Counted from the stretch's first letter, positions 13,001 through 25,400 are shown. The stretch: DNA of 64,000 nt from Membranipora membranacea (GCA_914767715.1 OU612070.1:7765501-7829500); one strand, 5' to 3'. A program made the numbers and translations. Notes: generated by a model not told the origin, from the sequence alone.

Positions 13001-13061
13001 CACTCTTCCTAAACATCTCATCCCGCCAAGTGTAAAATCTACCGCAACTAAAGAAGAATAA
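1078..13061 (+). CDS. EHD: EHD-family EH-domain ATPase, C-terminal part (4 exons)
   Basis: This is the C-terminal 235 residues of an EH-domain-containing protein (EHD1-4/Rme-1 family), membrane-remodelling ATPases of endocytic recycling. Exons: 1078-1254, 5815-6007, 7338-7471, 12858-13061, joining in frame (phases 0, 1, 0) to a TAA stop. The first exon starts VHAYIISELKSEMPMFF and contains ISAGDFPD, matching the family's helical region after the G domain. The second starts EYDFSQFKGLDTALIDAVDA. The third has the DEWIVARNMTEY...ISGAKA entry into the EH domain. The fourth has MKSHLPNTELALIWRLADVD, an EF-hand loop DVDGDGYLDLEQ, and the LANHLV and LEGHQLPHTLPKHLIPPS segments typical of EHD C-termini. 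The first intron uses a GC donor (AGG|GCAAGT). Loop position 12 is Gln rather than the usual Glu. The nucleotide-binding exons lie outside the window. The family call is certain; the paralogue cannot be set. Confidence 0.93.
1868..2040. repeat. Inverted repeat with ~50-bp imperfect arms
   Basis: The left arm (about 1877-1930, reading GAGCTGAAGGTACC...TTTATTTGAGCTTAGAGCC) is the imperfect reverse complement of about 1981-2031 (GGCTCCAAACTCAAATAAAA...ACCTTCAACTC). No coding content is seen. It is probably a small MITE or foldback remnant inside the EHD intron. Confidence 0.6.
3661..3742. mobile_element. Palindromic MITE, family A (copy 1)
   Basis: The arms CTCAAACTGTGTCGGGATAG (from 3662) and CTATCCTGGCACAGTTTGAG (to 3741) are near-perfect reverse complements around a short centre containing AGTGGTTGATAATGAAAT. 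The same centre and arm occur at 60791-60922, and one arm occurs at 28487-28510. It has no coding capacity and is best read as a non-autonomous inverted-repeat element. A CT microsatellite follows it. Confidence 0.75.
4111..4140. repeat. Perfect 30-bp palindrome (CACAGAGTAAGGATA arm)
   Basis: Bases 4111-4125 are the exact reverse complement of 4126-4140. The same arm recurs in the larger rearranged inverted repeat at 21265-21345, so this looks like the core of a dispersed MITE rather than a chance palindrome. Confidence 0.7.
4775..4850 (+). repeat. tRNA-derived SINE-like fragment
   Basis: GTGGTAGAGCGGTGGGACAG resembles a tRNA D-arm / A-box region. It is followed by GGCGCTCTGGATAAATCATT and ATT-rich sequence, reminiscent of the 3' tails of L2/CR1-mobilised SINEs. 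I find no clear B box or complete tRNA fold, so this is a remnant at most. Confidence 0.35.
6008..7337 (+). other. EHD intron containing a family B MITE
   Basis: This intron lies between the second and third EHD exons in the window, with donor GGTTTGT and acceptor CTTGCAG. It contains the family B inverted repeat at 6575-6704 and a short repeat of GATTTCTCGCTC in opposite orientations around 6800-6855. No gene is seen. Confidence 0.65.
6575..6704. mobile_element. MITE family B (copy 1)
   Basis: The ends read CTAGACCAAGTTTGGTCC and GCAGGCAATTGGATAAAACT, bounding an internal hairpin built on TTCCACTGGTCA and TGACCAGTGGAA. Closely similar copies lie at 26047-26152 (same orientation) and 37878-37985 (opposite orientation). 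It is non-coding and looks like a mobilised inverted-repeat element. Confidence 0.75.
11464..11495. repeat. G14 run facing a C7 run
   Basis: Fourteen consecutive G residues are followed by about 11 bases and seven C residues. The tract could form a hairpin or a G-quadruplex. It is intronic, and homopolymer length may be unreliable in the assembly. Confidence 0.8.
12176..12256. repeat. Three-copy minisatellite (~28-bp unit)
   Basis: The core ACAAGGCTAGTAGCTCCCT occurs three times in a row with short variable GC-rich spacers, just upstream of the last EHD exon. A related CCTTGTGACACGGCTCC lies upstream at about 12112. No function is seen. Confidence 0.8.
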
Positions 13062-15043
13062 TACCTGCGGCAGTGTCACGTTGAGGAAAAGTGTGTCAAT
13101 CGGACATACTTTCAGATGTAAAACGTTCCGATTCATAGAGATGACTATATTGAGTATTACGTGACTGCGGTTGCCAAAACATTTCCTGATTAAACGAAAG
13201 AAAACCGCACCTGTCATGAGGTTAGGTAAATTTACCACTCCATTTAATCCGTCAGGTTGTTTCCTCAACCTCAAAAAGACTGCTTGCTTTTCAAAAAAAC
13301 ATCTAATTTATGTGGGAGTGCTTAACAGTACATTGTTATATCTTTTCCCGTGATTGATATCCACATTGTATTTTGCTAATGCTAAGTGCCAAAAAATAAA
13401 AACTCATTATGTTTAGGAAATAAGTGAATGTACTGTTTATTGAAGTGTCTGTCTGTAAATATTTGAGTAGATGCTTCATTCCTTACATGCATTCAGTTTG
13501 TGGTTTGTAAAATTTGAATATGCTCTAGATAGTAATGTGAACTGATCACGCAATATTCACAAATATCTATGCGTTCCATGATAAGCTGTTCCTTGTGATA
13601 ATCAACCAGGGGCACGCAAACCTGACATCTGCAATCAGTGTTTTAGTTGTATGCTGACAGCAAAGCGGCTCTGCGTAATTTATTCGTAGGTTTTTGTCTG
13701 AGATGAGTTGTCTGGAATGATGTTCAGTATCATATGCCAGCAGAGATCCTACATTCTCACCCCAGAAGCCAGGTCAAATGTAATCAAAGGTTTCGGGACA
13801 CCATCTCTTATGCTGTGAAAAAATAGTAGTATATAATAAACACTTTAACTAAATATATACATGGGTATTTCAGAAATTTCGTAGGGTAGGATGTTGTTAC
13901 GCACTAGAACGGCATTGAATGAAATTCATTATAAATATCTATCAGCGCATAATATGATGCCTTGCAATTTAAGTGCATGTCAGGATGAATTCACTCAAAC
14001 GTTGTACAAATCTTTGAAGAGCTGATGACTGTAATCATTGCTGAAGGATTATCTCCAATTTGTCTGTTCAGTACAATTCTATTCTATGAGGGAATTAAAA
14101 TCAGTTCATCACCGAAAGTGAAATGCTGCTGTCAAAGCAGGTTTGAGTGAATTTTGAACTGATCCTTGATCTCAAGCTTTTCCGACAGAGTACGAAAGCT
14201 CCTTTTGACAACTAAAGATCATCTCTTCCAACTCCCCGGATGTTTCAATTGTCATCTTACAATTCAGACCTGCAGTAGACAAGCAGGTGACCCCACATTT
14301 GAAAATTAATCAACCTAGAAAATATCACACATTGACTCTATCTATACAACTCTACACAATTGAAGTCTCCATTATTATTCCTGTTACGCTCTTGAATTCA
14401 GCACCTAATTTATAGTCAATTTTGCATGGTGTGAATGCGAAGATTGAATCACAAATACCAGTTGTGATACCAGTTGTGTGGTAATTATCTGCAGAATTAT
14501 AATGAATTCACCTCAACACAGCATACGGGGATGTCTTCATGCTGCTTGGGCCAGCCATGAAAATGTTGTACAAGAGGAGACCTCAAAACAACGCTTGCCT
14601 CATGATTCCTAGCTAGAGAGACCCAATGAACTCCCTCTCTATTATGGATGACCTGTGTTGTGCAGTTGCGTGCGCGCTACTACATGTGGATGGTGTATCT
14701 CAGCATGCCTACGCATATTGAGCACTGTGGTTGTTCATTTTACACTGTTATGTTCTATATAACTAGCAACAACAGGACTCATTCACTGACTTCGATAAAG
14801 GTGGACATGTTTTCAGAGCAACAGGTCGTTGCATCGTATTTGGGAGTTGTCTATCTTCACATGTATAATAATTTACTTTGCTCATCAGTAGATTAGGCTC
14901 CGCCCACTGTAATACCTCGATGATAATGGGTCACAATACATGTATATAAATTGGTGCAGAGCTTGGATAGTGGACATTATCATAGCTCACCACGTGTTTG
15001 AAGCACTGAGCCCACCGAATCTGTTGGATAAAACTTCATCAAA
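13062..15043. other. Intergenic region between EHD and ZFP36-like genes
   Basis: The region begins with the EHD 3' UTR; an AATAAA at 13395-13400 is a likely polyadenylation signal. It ends with the promoter of the next gene, where TATATAAA at 14943-14950 lies about 95 bp before the start codon. No further gene is seen. Confidence 0.6.
14943..14950 (+). promoter_or_regulatory. Candidate TATA box of the ZFP36-like gene
   Basis: TATATAAA lies about 95 bp upstream of the chosen ATG at 15044. The spacing allows a transcription start near 14975 and a short 5' UTR. A TATA box suits an inducible early-response gene, which is the usual behaviour of ZFP36 family members, but there is no transcript evidence. 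Confidence 0.5.
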
Positions 15044-16833
15044 ATGAGCATGGTGGAACACAGAATACCTGACTACCGAAACAATAATATGCATTCTCAC
15101 CAGCATATGATGGACTGCAATCATAATTCTCTCCAGGTAAGAGCAGAGAACATTTACTAAACCTATTCACTATCTAGAGGTCAGCTAGTAGTAGTAGGTC
15201 GGCAGAGCAGAAGAACTACACTTACAGTAACAATAATAATTCAAATCAAGTTTATTCAACTCTTGCAGCAAAACTAACATGTATATATATAGAGATATAT
15301 ATATATATATATATATCTGTGCACTGCATGCTGAGCAAAATTTTGAAGATACTGTCACCTGTGTCATTTTGATTTGTCTTGAAAACTTTCTTTCATCCTC
15401 TGACTTACTTAATTATTTAATTAATAAATTCCATTTGAAAATTATTTTCATCAAAGTATTTTTCATGTAAATTTATCCTACTAATCACAGTGACAATAAT
15501 AACCATCATATTTATTGGTGAAAAAAAGGCAACATGCATTGGAAATGATTGAATGAATGCCATCAGGGAGAATGATGCCATGCATATAATAATTTTGAAG
15601 TAGGATATTTCAATTTTTTTTCATCAAATCTATCTAAAACACATTGTTAGTTTGATAAGCCTCTAGAATGGCTAGACTGTTACTAGTTGTTGGGGAAATA
15701 CATACAGCAATAATGCTGCATAGATTATTAAGATGAAGAAGATGGGACCGATTGTTTGGGTACAGGCTGATTGTACAGGCTCTAGGTTAGACTCTAATTC
15801 ACGCATGGCTTGTAATTGTGATGGGCTGCTACATGTATCACCATCATACTACAGTGTGCTTTCCCTTATGCATAATATATATAATATTTTACTTGTATCA
15901 TTGTAGATGAGAAGAATGAGTGGACCAATGTTGCCACGTAAATCTAGTCACTCTAACGTACTTCCAAATAACCTGCACGCTCAACGCCGACACAGTGAGC
16001 AAACCGATGGATCTCAACAGTACTTACCTCCAAACATGAATCAATTCACAACATCTCAACAATCGCGATTCCACTGTATCCAATCCCAAAAAGCACCTCT
16101 GCGAAGCGTCCTATCTGCACCTCAATCCAACATGAACATTGACTTTTCCCGCAATATGCAGCCTCAACAACACTTCTCCGTACAAATACCACCACAGTCC
16201 CTGATGCAACGACAGGACAGTACTTGCATGCAATCTCTTGAATCAATCGACAGCATGTCTGCATCTTTGAGTACAGAACTAGCAAGATATAAAACAGAAC
16301 TTTGCAGACCTTTTGAGGAAACTGGTGAATGTAGGTACGGTAACAAGTGCCAGTTTGCTCATGGTATGAATGAGCTCCGATCTCTCAATCGCCACCCCAA
16401 GTACAAAACGGAGTTCTGTCGTACATACCACACAACTGGATTCTGTTCATATGGCCAGAGATGCAACTTCATCCACAATGATGATGAAAGAAGAGGTCCG
16501 GTGCCCATGACTCGAGTTCAGCCCATGTCTCAACAGAAGCCTGCTGTTCCTTTGATGCTGCCGATCACCGCCCCACTGACCATAGCATCTACTGGTGATT
16601 CTCCAACTAGCTCTATCTGTGGAGGGTCTCCGTCCCAGTCTCATCTCTATCTAATGGATGATGTGTTCCCTTCAGCTCAGCGACTGTCTCCAACTCCTAG
16701 CTTTGGAAGTGATGGTAACAGCTTAGCAAGCAGTGGTTCGCTATCACCTCCTGCAAGCCCCAAACACGAAAATGCATTTTCACCACTAGAGTTGGGATTC
16801 AGTCTTGCACTCTTCTCTGGACTTTCATTGTAA
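15044..16833 (+). CDS. ZFP36L: ZFP36/tristetraprolin-like tandem CCCH zinc-finger protein
   Basis: Two exons (15044-15136 and 15907-16833) join in phase 0 to give 339 residues; the ATG at 15044 has a strong AAAATG context. The protein carries the tandem CX8CX5CX3H fingers that define this mRNA-decay family. Finger 1 is C164, C173, C179, H183, led by RYKTELC. Finger 2 is C202, C211, C217, H221, led by KYKTEFC, with 18 residues between fingers as in the family. Known members bind UUAUUUAUU elements in mRNA 3' UTRs and recruit the CCR4-NOT deadenylase. The N-terminus is rich in Gln, Met and Ser. The C-terminus is Ser/Pro-rich ([20 protein letters not shown]), with likely phosphorylation sites. 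I see no clear copy of the vertebrate C-terminal CNOT1-binding motif. The single intron placed after a short first coding exon is also typical of the family. Confidence 0.95.
15292..15325. repeat. (TA)n microsatellite
   Basis: An alternating TA run interrupted by AGAGA lies within the single intron of the ZFP36-like gene. It is a simple repeat with no further interpretation. Confidence 0.85.
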
Positions 16834-17087
16834 ACAGTTAGATACTGCAGCTCATTGTGCAAACACAGAACAAGTTCTGTCCAGGTTTGGGACAAATTTG
16901 CAATATCTGATGTCACTTCATATCGCTCACATGTTTATCATGCACATTTTATTACTGTTCTCAATTTCTCTTTGACTGTCTGATAGATAAATATCTACAG
17001 GAGCATTTCAGTGACATTGAATCATAACATTTCAGTCCTGTCTTTATAGTATTATCAAATATTTATAAATCTATTATCATTCCGTGT

Positions 17088-17549
17088 TTATTTATTTTTG
17101 TATTGTGTAAAATATTTCAGCCATCCCACCCATCTTCAGCATGTTGACTTCCAGAAACTGACAGTTTTCTAGTTTTCTTTTGTAACTTACTGCAATGGCC
17201 AACCAATTGTACAGTGTAATTTGAGCGAAACATGTATCTCGTTATGAAGCCAAAAAGTACCTGTGTCATTTAAACTTTTCTATTGGCCCAATATGTAACT
17301 TATCATCATTGTCCTTTTTTTGTAGTCTGTGCACAAGACTGAGTGCCAACATTTAACCTTATTTATTTTCAGTACTTTTATTCTGCATTTTGACAATTCT
17401 GTTAATCTTTGTGCCCGGAAGAGGCACCTGGACTTATTCATTTATAAAATGAGTTTTGTTAAATTTTTACCTCGCCAAAGATAGCTCCTTTTTTCCTTCC
17501 TTCGCGACAGTTACACAGCCAAGCTCTGTCGTTTTGACCTTTATTTATT
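17088..17549 (+). promoter_or_regulatory. AU-rich elements in the ZFP36-like 3' UTR
   Basis: The exact nonamer TTATTTATT occurs three times, at 17088-17096, 17359-17367 and 17541-17549, between the stop codon and a likely polyadenylation signal. This nonamer is the preferred RNA target of ZFP36-family proteins, so the transcript probably binds its own product, as vertebrate tristetraprolin mRNA does. Autoregulation is inferred; the motifs are seen directly. Confidence 0.8.
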
Positions 17550-17581
17550 GGTTAGTTAACTGAAAAGTTTTGTATCAACAA

Positions 17582-17587
17582 AATAAA
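17582..17587 (+). terminator. Polyadenylation signal of the ZFP36-like gene
   Basis: AATAAA lies about 750 bp after the TAA stop, just beyond the last AU-rich nonamer. It is the best candidate 3' end for this gene. Confidence 0.6.
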
Positions 17588-19797
17588 AGCATTAAGAGTG
17601 AAACCAAAACCGAATAAACTTGCGCTCTAGTTCACCTCTCTTCCCTGGTCCAAGTTTAAAGGCACTAAGGTCTCCAAAAGTCACAACGCCAGGCGATATG
17701 CACCTAATTACAATCACTTGAGCTATGAGGATTCCATCTAGCTGTGTTTGTCTGTCTAGGGCTACCCTACGACTCATCTCAGCCTTATCTATACTCAAGC
17801 TTCTCAAGAGGGCTTCTTATTGTTATTATCAGCTATTTTAACCACTCATCAATTTAAACCAACTTGTATTGAATGTCTCGGTGGTGTTGTTGAGAGCTCA
17901 GTTGTGCTGCATTCAACAGGGTACTGCTTTGTTCCTTGTTTTGACTCGAGATATCAGTGGTAGAGATGACTCTTCACTTGGGTCTAGGGTTGAAAGCTTG
18001 CATTGACACCCTGTGGTTTGGTGTTGTTTGTTTACAGCTTGCTTCTTTTAGTTTGCAGTGCATTTGGGTAAACAGGCCCAAAGCCTGGGATTAGACCTCA
18101 ATGAAAGGTCAGTGTGTTGTCTAAACGTTGATAAACGACCACTGGATACTTGTCTGCACACAGGGTAAACACTGAAATAAACACATCGGGATACCACATA
18201 AAGCAAGCTAAAAACAATGCAGGGAACTAACGTGTGTTCCCATCAGTTGCCTTTACAAGACAAACCCCACTGTACAAAATATTGAAACAGAGTTTAATGC
18301 TTCTTAATTTGTTGCCAGTTCAATACTGTACTGTTTCCTCATGTTAACCCATGGAAATTTAATGGTGCTGGTATTCCAAGAACAGTGTGACTTGAACTCT
18401 AGAGTGACTGACATTAGCTTATCGAGGTAAAAATTCCTCGTACAACGGTGGGACCAATTTGTTAAATTACGCATCCTGTGTCAAATTGCTTTTCCATATA
18501 TAAGATCATTAGGATGCCAAAATTTGCCCATCAGTTTTGCATTCATTTCAAATGATAGATGGTCTCAATAATATGCCAAAAACAACAGACAAAATACATA
18601 TTGTGTAGCGCTATTAGAGAGTTATCTGAGACCTGATAAATGAATTGAAGTCCAATAAGCCAAAGTCATGTATTTTAATGTAAGATGATATTGGTCATAA
18701 ATCATTACATCAGTGCTGAGCCGATCCCTATTTTATTGCTGTGCACTGTCTAATGGTCACCACCTCCTAATATAGCCAATGTTTGTTCACCATTCAACGA
18801 TAACAGTAACTTCTTGTGAAGTTGTGAGAACTAATGTATTTACCAGTCATATCAACAGGTGCTCCGTACTGTGTAATGTATTATCTGCTGTGAGATAATA
18901 GACCACCTCATATAGGGGGTGGTGTATCTAAGCATACCAACACTTGAGAGTTAGAGGCAGCTTTTGATGTCTTTCCCAGGGTCCTCTTTTGTTTTCAAAA
19001 CCTTGAGTGAGAACCCTCAACTTTTTTGAATCTATATATTGATGCCATGCATTTGCTACTTTAACTAACACAAGTCAAGATACCATATATTCCTATTGAT
19101 GGGTTGCAACTTTTGTGGTATTCCACAAGTAAAATTTTCATTGCACTAGGTCAGCGCAGTCAACTCAAGCCAGCCTAAAGCAATAAAACTGTGGCCGTGT
19201 TTTGAAGTATTGGATTAAATTAGAACTGTCAGGGGTGCAAGGGGTCAATATGAAAACCAGTAGAAAGTTCTAAAACTGTGATAATGTGGATGGGAAAATC
19301 TTTGTGATCTTTGACACAGTTTGAAGGTTTGGCAGGTTGAAGGTTATTGTGTCAGATTGAATAATAGCATCGATGGCAGATAGGATGATTGAAATTACAG
19401 GGCAAGTGACTGCAGGTGCCCTCTGCTTATCACGACCAGTGCTCTCTTATTTAATAACAAATAATAACACTATTCCTAAATGTTAGCTATAGCTGCGGGC
19501 TGAGCACTAGACTCTACAAACAGCTTAATTTCTGATATTGTCCGCTTACTTCCCGGACATTCTATTGATCACACCGTTTTGGACCTGCTAACACAAGTCA
19601 TGACATTACTCATCAATGCTTTGTTTGGCTCCAATTCTTGCAGAATTTCACCCATTGTATCATACACATGGGACAGTGTGCTCCCAAATTAAGTTGCAAA
19701 AATGTCGTGGTAGCTTTGTGTACTTGGATTAAATTACCGTTCCTGCCAATTGTGATCTAAGTTTCGCATATCATTCATGAGGGCAGCATTGTATAAT

Positions 19798-20012
19798 CTT
19801 TCAAGCCATCAGTGTCATCATGTTGATAATCGAGAATGGAGTAATAATTTTGATGCTGTTGATGGTTACATTGTTGGCAAACTCCGATGATGCATTATTA
19901 TCTTTCAAGCCATCAGTTTCACCACTCAGCGCATGGGACGTTGATGTTGATAATGGTGAATGGAATAATAATGTTGACGCTGTGAGTGGTAAAATTGTTG
20001 GCAAACTCCGCT
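19798..20012. repeat. Imperfect two-copy tandem duplication
   Basis: CTTTCAAGCCATCAGT occurs at 19798 and 19902, and TTGTTGGCAAACTCCG at 19871 and 19995, with similar GTTGATAAT...AATGGA...TAATAAT sequence between. The second copy carries about 20 extra bases. The block is non-coding or at most fortuitously open. Confidence 0.75.
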
Positions 20013-21264
20013 GACGCCGACGGTACAATGAGGGTTTTCCTCCAGAATGCTTACCGATTGTTCTTTTATTGTCATCTGCCATCTAATCATTCTCCATCTC
20101 ATTAATCGGCTGGTTGTGAAATTTGGCTGCAGGAATATATCATCAATCTTTTTAACATAAAATATGAATTTTTTGCATCCTTATGTCAATACAATATGCC
20201 AAAAATTTGTTTGATAGTTCTGCGCAATGGCGCCCATTCGAGAGGCTCTTGGTGGTAAACCCGCCAAATCGCTTTCACTTTCCCAATTATGATTATATTT
20301 ATTGGCGCAAACTTCCTGGCATTTCTCGGTTATTCTTCCGTCTTACTCAGCGATCACACCATAAAAAAGTACTCCAGTCATCACTGTAGTATGGGAGAAA
20401 AGTCATATCTCTTGGCAGACCATTTTTATGTGATCACATTTGGTCTTCATACTCAATTTGTCAATGAATAACCTCCCATCATAATGAACATTGTCATCGG
20501 ATAGTTCCATCTCATCACTTGACTGGTGATACTGTCTCACTTTTCCGTTTTAAATTGATTTCAACTAACGACCGTCGTATTTCTACCCCCAACTACACAT
20601 GTCACGCTATCGTGAAGTTTTCTCGGTGACCAATACCATACACATGCCATATTTTTCCACTATGGCAAAGCAAGCTGACAATAATGCTAGTCAAAGCTCA
20701 CATCGTAAATCCCACGATGCCGATCAGTGGAGTGTTGACAATCAGGCCATGTGTTTCATAGTTACCTCTCTACTATAATATGTGATGATAAGTCAGCGAT
20801 GATAAGGTTTATCTGCCGCTGCCCTGGCTCACCACTCCTTCCCTTGTGAGAACTATAAAGTCCCTGGTCCTAATTTCACTGATAAGCCACTAATACTACA
20901 ACAGACATCCCGCCATACGATCAAACTGAGTATCTTTGATACAACATGTCTGGCTCATACTGTTATTTGGTGTAGTCTTTTGTGCATTATATATAGATAG
21001 CTTCACTTATAAACCTCGGAATAATAAGGTATGTTTGAGCAATTTTGCAGTAAATGCAATTTAGGAATTCCATATTGACAACATTGAGTAAATAATCACC
21101 CATGGCTTCTCCGCGGCTATTGCGATGAAACCTAACTGAGTGCCATGTTACAATGCACTATGTAGGTGTATATAGTATCGTTATCTCGCCGCGAATGACA
21201 TGTCATAACCCTGCAGCTATCTCTCCCGCCATCTCTCCAACTTTAATGTCATGTTTTGATATCA

Positions 21265-21345
21265 TCACAGAGTAAGGATGAGTAAGGAAAAGTTATGAGG
21301 GTATGATATATCCTTACTCTGTGATATCATACCCTCATAACTTTT
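21265..21345. repeat. Interleaved inverted repeats (A-B-A'-B')
   Basis: Arm A (TCACAGAGTAAGGAT, 21265-21279) pairs with A' (21310-21324). Arm B (AAAAGTTATGAGGGTATGAT, from 21288) pairs with B' (21324-21345). The order A-B-A'-B' is a pseudoknot-like topology rather than a simple hairpin. Arm A is the same sequence as the palindrome at 4111-4140, so this may be a rearranged MITE. Confidence 0.75.
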
Positions 21346-22418
21346 ATTATCAGGTCTACATTAGTGATAGAAGGAAACTACACAACTAATGTCAGCGTAC
21401 CATCATATTGGTCGCTTGGTCACATGTATGTCGCAATACAGTGTATTGACAACAAAAGTTGAGGAGCCTCATCCTTGCACCACCCATTCCGTTGAAGGAA
21501 AGTCACAACATAGCAGAGTGGCAGCTCCTCAGCAGCTGTTGTAATCCCACCATCCCCCTTGGTTTTGTTGTGAAATAAGCTGCCAACGCAGTGTTTTGTT
21601 AGAGAAAGCGGTCTGGTTGTGTGCCTAGATGAAAGCAATGCCTCATCATATGCTGATTGGTATGATTGTCAGTTTCACATATTATTTTTCCAAGCTCTAC
21701 AGTTGAGTCATTCTGGAAAACTAGTTTGATTGACATCGAAAGGAAGTTGAGTATGGTGGTAGCAGTTCGTTATCTGCCATATAGGATACCAGCAGAGTTA
21801 TCAGGTTTATTTTCTGCTCATATGACACATTTTGTGGTCTGCGCTGAGAGCTCAGTCGGCAGTGAACGCAGCCGCTAATAGACATTTTGTTGTTTCAAAT
21901 TATCAGTGATCTATTGATTATTGATCTGCTATTGATTGGCCAGACTTGGATACAGATCTGAATTTGGTACCAGGCTTCGCAGTAGGTAACAGCAGAATAA
22001 TGACAACTAATACTGACAGAACGTAATCCTCCCATTGGCTTGACACCAGGAGTTTTCTGAGGGTTTCTTTTAACCATGGGGATAGAGCCTTATAAAGTGA
22101 TTACCCCGATATAAGTTATGTGTAGATCATCATAAATAACCATTGTTGTCAAAAACAGGCGTGAACATCTTCTCTTCCACCTGGTCCGCTGACAAGTCTG
22201 ATCGGTGCGGCCAGTGCAAACTTGAATCTGTTCCGCAAATATCCATAATTATATCTACAACCAAACAAATACCCAAGTGATGTAGCACTATGAGCTGGTG
22301 CAGTGTGTTTAAAAGATCAATCTGATGACACTTAATTTAAAGAGGTCCCGATCAAGAAGAACCGTCCAACAAAATGTTACTCTTCTCCGTTAGGCCCTTG
22401 ACACAACTGACTGCATCG

Positions 22419-22433
22419 CCCCCCCCCCCCCCC
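22419..22433. repeat. C15 homopolymer
   Basis: Fifteen consecutive C residues lie in intergenic sequence. Length may be uncertain in the assembly. Confidence 0.85.
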
Positions 22434-25400
22434 TGATCAGCCCACTGATGCAGACTTATGCACGTACAGCAGACTGTTGCACGTTTCTCTGCCGCTCCGG
22501 ACGTGTTATTATTTCAGCCAGATGATTACTCTCTTCTTCCCTGCTCATGTTTAGCCTTTCTCAGCAGGTAGTAAGCATGCAGAGGTTAATGTGGTCAAAG
22601 TAACCTGCTGACCACCTGTTAGTTATTTTCGCTGCCCATCACCAGATAAATAATTACAGCGGAAAATACATCATGGAACTCCAGACTTAGTGAAGTATAT
22701 TTATGGAGATATCACAGGGACCACACATTGTCTATCTACCGTCTTTCTATGGTAAAGATATGTAGCATTACTCTGTGATGTTACAGAAAATATAGGAGTA
22801 GGAGATAGCATAGCATGTAATGTAATGGTCACAGCATCACACAAGTGTTGAGGGTTAGGTTCTCTGACTACATTACAGGGGATAACCAATTATTAGCCAA
22901 TGCATGTGGTCGTCGTGGATTGAACTGGGATGAATTGTGTGACAAATTAAAAATAAGTTAGTGTGGGGTTAAAATGAGATTACAAAGGGATCATCCTGCA
23001 GAGCTTCATGTCTGAATTGGTGATTATCTCGCCTCAGTAATTCCTACTACAGCCGCAACACTGCCTTCCTACCGTCTCTATACTCCCCTACTACAGCACT
23101 ATTTTTTATTGGCATCATGCAAACTTGTTGATACATTTACTGGCTCGGTGAGAAAACCTGAATTTTTGAAAATGAAAATAATGAGTTTGAGACCCTGGTG
23201 CTTGGAGTTTCCATTCTTTGCTCATATCGGAAAATCACCCTCATTATTCTGACCATTTATACAGGAGGTTCATTGCCGGAAAGATGATTTGGAGCTCCAG
23301 GCTGACCCATAAAGTAAAGGCTCACTTGTTTGGCACCTAGTTTAGATCTGGTGAGTGATGACAAACGGAAAAATGGAGTTTAAATTTATTTAATTCGTAT
23401 CCAGGTAGGTAGGTAACTCTTCAGTCATACACGGAGTTCACATCCTCAGTGATTGGGTACTGACACCCAGTGTCATTAAATCTATCATGTCAACAAAAAA
23501 CTAAATACTGCCAAAATGAATCCTTATTTCCATTATAATATCCAGTCTCCATAGCAAAATGCATATTCAATCAAGTATCATCTCATTCAGGTGCCAAAAT
23601 AGAGTCCCATCCCTGGATTGTTTAATATCCGAATATCAGATAAAAATGATGTTCCCACCATAGGTGCCTATCAGCCCACAACACTTGAATACTGAATTGT
23701 GTCTCATGCTAGGCTGCTTCACTCAATGAATTATCACAGCGGAGCCCTAAAATATTCCTGAGCTCAATCTTAAAAACGATTCTCTCAGTGACTCACAACC
23801 TTTACAAACAGAAGAATTTCATATCCAGTTTTGATTTTCACACTGACACTACATTACATTACTAAATTGAAGCTGGTATTCATTTGTTGTCCAGAATTTG
23901 TCTAGGGAAATTAAATCAACTATTAATAATGGTTTTATTTGATCCAGGGTACCAATTTTGTACTAGGCAATAGAGCAAAGACCTTAGGACACTGCCTGAT
24001 AGATAAAAATTCTCCAGGGTCATGGCAATGCAGGTCGTGTTGTCACTACAAACATGCTTGTTTGAAAAAATGTGTGCCATTCCAACCTGTTGAATTAATA
24101 CGCGTACAGACAGACACGCAGTGTTGTTGAAGACCTGAGTTTCAAGCTGGGCGATTGGTTATGTGGATTTATAGATATATGATATCATCAATAGCCGATA
24201 AATCCGTCTTCCGCTGCCAAAAGCGCATATTTCATGATTATGTCAGTTAATATTTTGTGACTATGGGAATTACAGAATTGCAGCTAGTCGCAAAACGCAA
24301 AAACTTATTTCCTCAATAAAGCTGCTTGATAGGCAGCGCCTGTTTGACTTGAAAGCCCTAGATGTTGAGTCAGCGTTTAAGTATCAATGTCACAGTAAGA
24401 TACTGATATGTGACACTGTTTATTGAAGAAGTGAAATAAACTTTGGTGTCCCATTAAATCTACATTGCCTGAGGGAATGCAACTCTCTTACAATCTAAAT
24501 TGAAACAGACAAGGCATTTGATCTAAACTCTCAATATGACCGAGTTCATACTAGGCCATCTTATTTTTCACAATATACTGATGTCAAGTCTCCATCAGAT
24601 TCGACGGACATTATCTTTAAATTACACAAAATTATCGCTAATGTTGCATGACAATGAATACGAGTGAGCTAAAGTATATCTTTGCTTACATCATTTATTC
24701 ACTGAAGTTTAGTCTGTCAATAAATATGTTCACATTCTTATGCCTATTTACCTCTTTTGAAGCAAGTAAAAGTGAAAAACACGCAATGTATTGGGTGCTT
24801 CATTGTGCCACCCTGTAGTGGCTAAGCAAAATAGGCATAGACCTAGGACTATGAGCATGCCTAAATAATTTGGCGCTAAATAAGAAAAAAGATAAGAAAA
24901 TTGAGGCACTGAGTTGAGATTAGTGACACGGCTTTGAACATTGAAGTGAAGCAATTTTGTCTTCATGCGACAATCATAGGATTGAGAAACTGAGGGCTAA
25001 TATACTTTAATAGCGATGTAAATAGATAACTATAGGGATAACATGATGGGATAACGGGGAAGGGAAAGTCAACGGTAGAAAGTGTCGCCAAACTCTTAAG
25101 TGCTATCCAGGTTTTAAGGAAACATTTGAATGATGCGATCAGTTCAGGTATGGTAACTATTTGGCCCTATTGATATCCTGGATCGCCGCAGTTGAGAAAT
25201 GGAAAATAGGAGTGACATTGCATTTCAGCTAAAAATGGATATCAGCTGAAATGGAAACTGCGCTACGTATCAGCTACCGTTTTAGTTTCAGCATAACAAA
25301 AAGCTTTCCTAGAAAGAAAGTTATGTAATCAACTTAGTCCTAAAGTACAACCTTGAGGCATAATCACATCATAATCACATGAACTGCCTAGAAAAAACAT

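Noticed and set aside
19820-20082. Open frames on both strands around 19.8-20.1 kb
   Set aside because: They are produced by an imperfect tandem duplication and have no protein family features.
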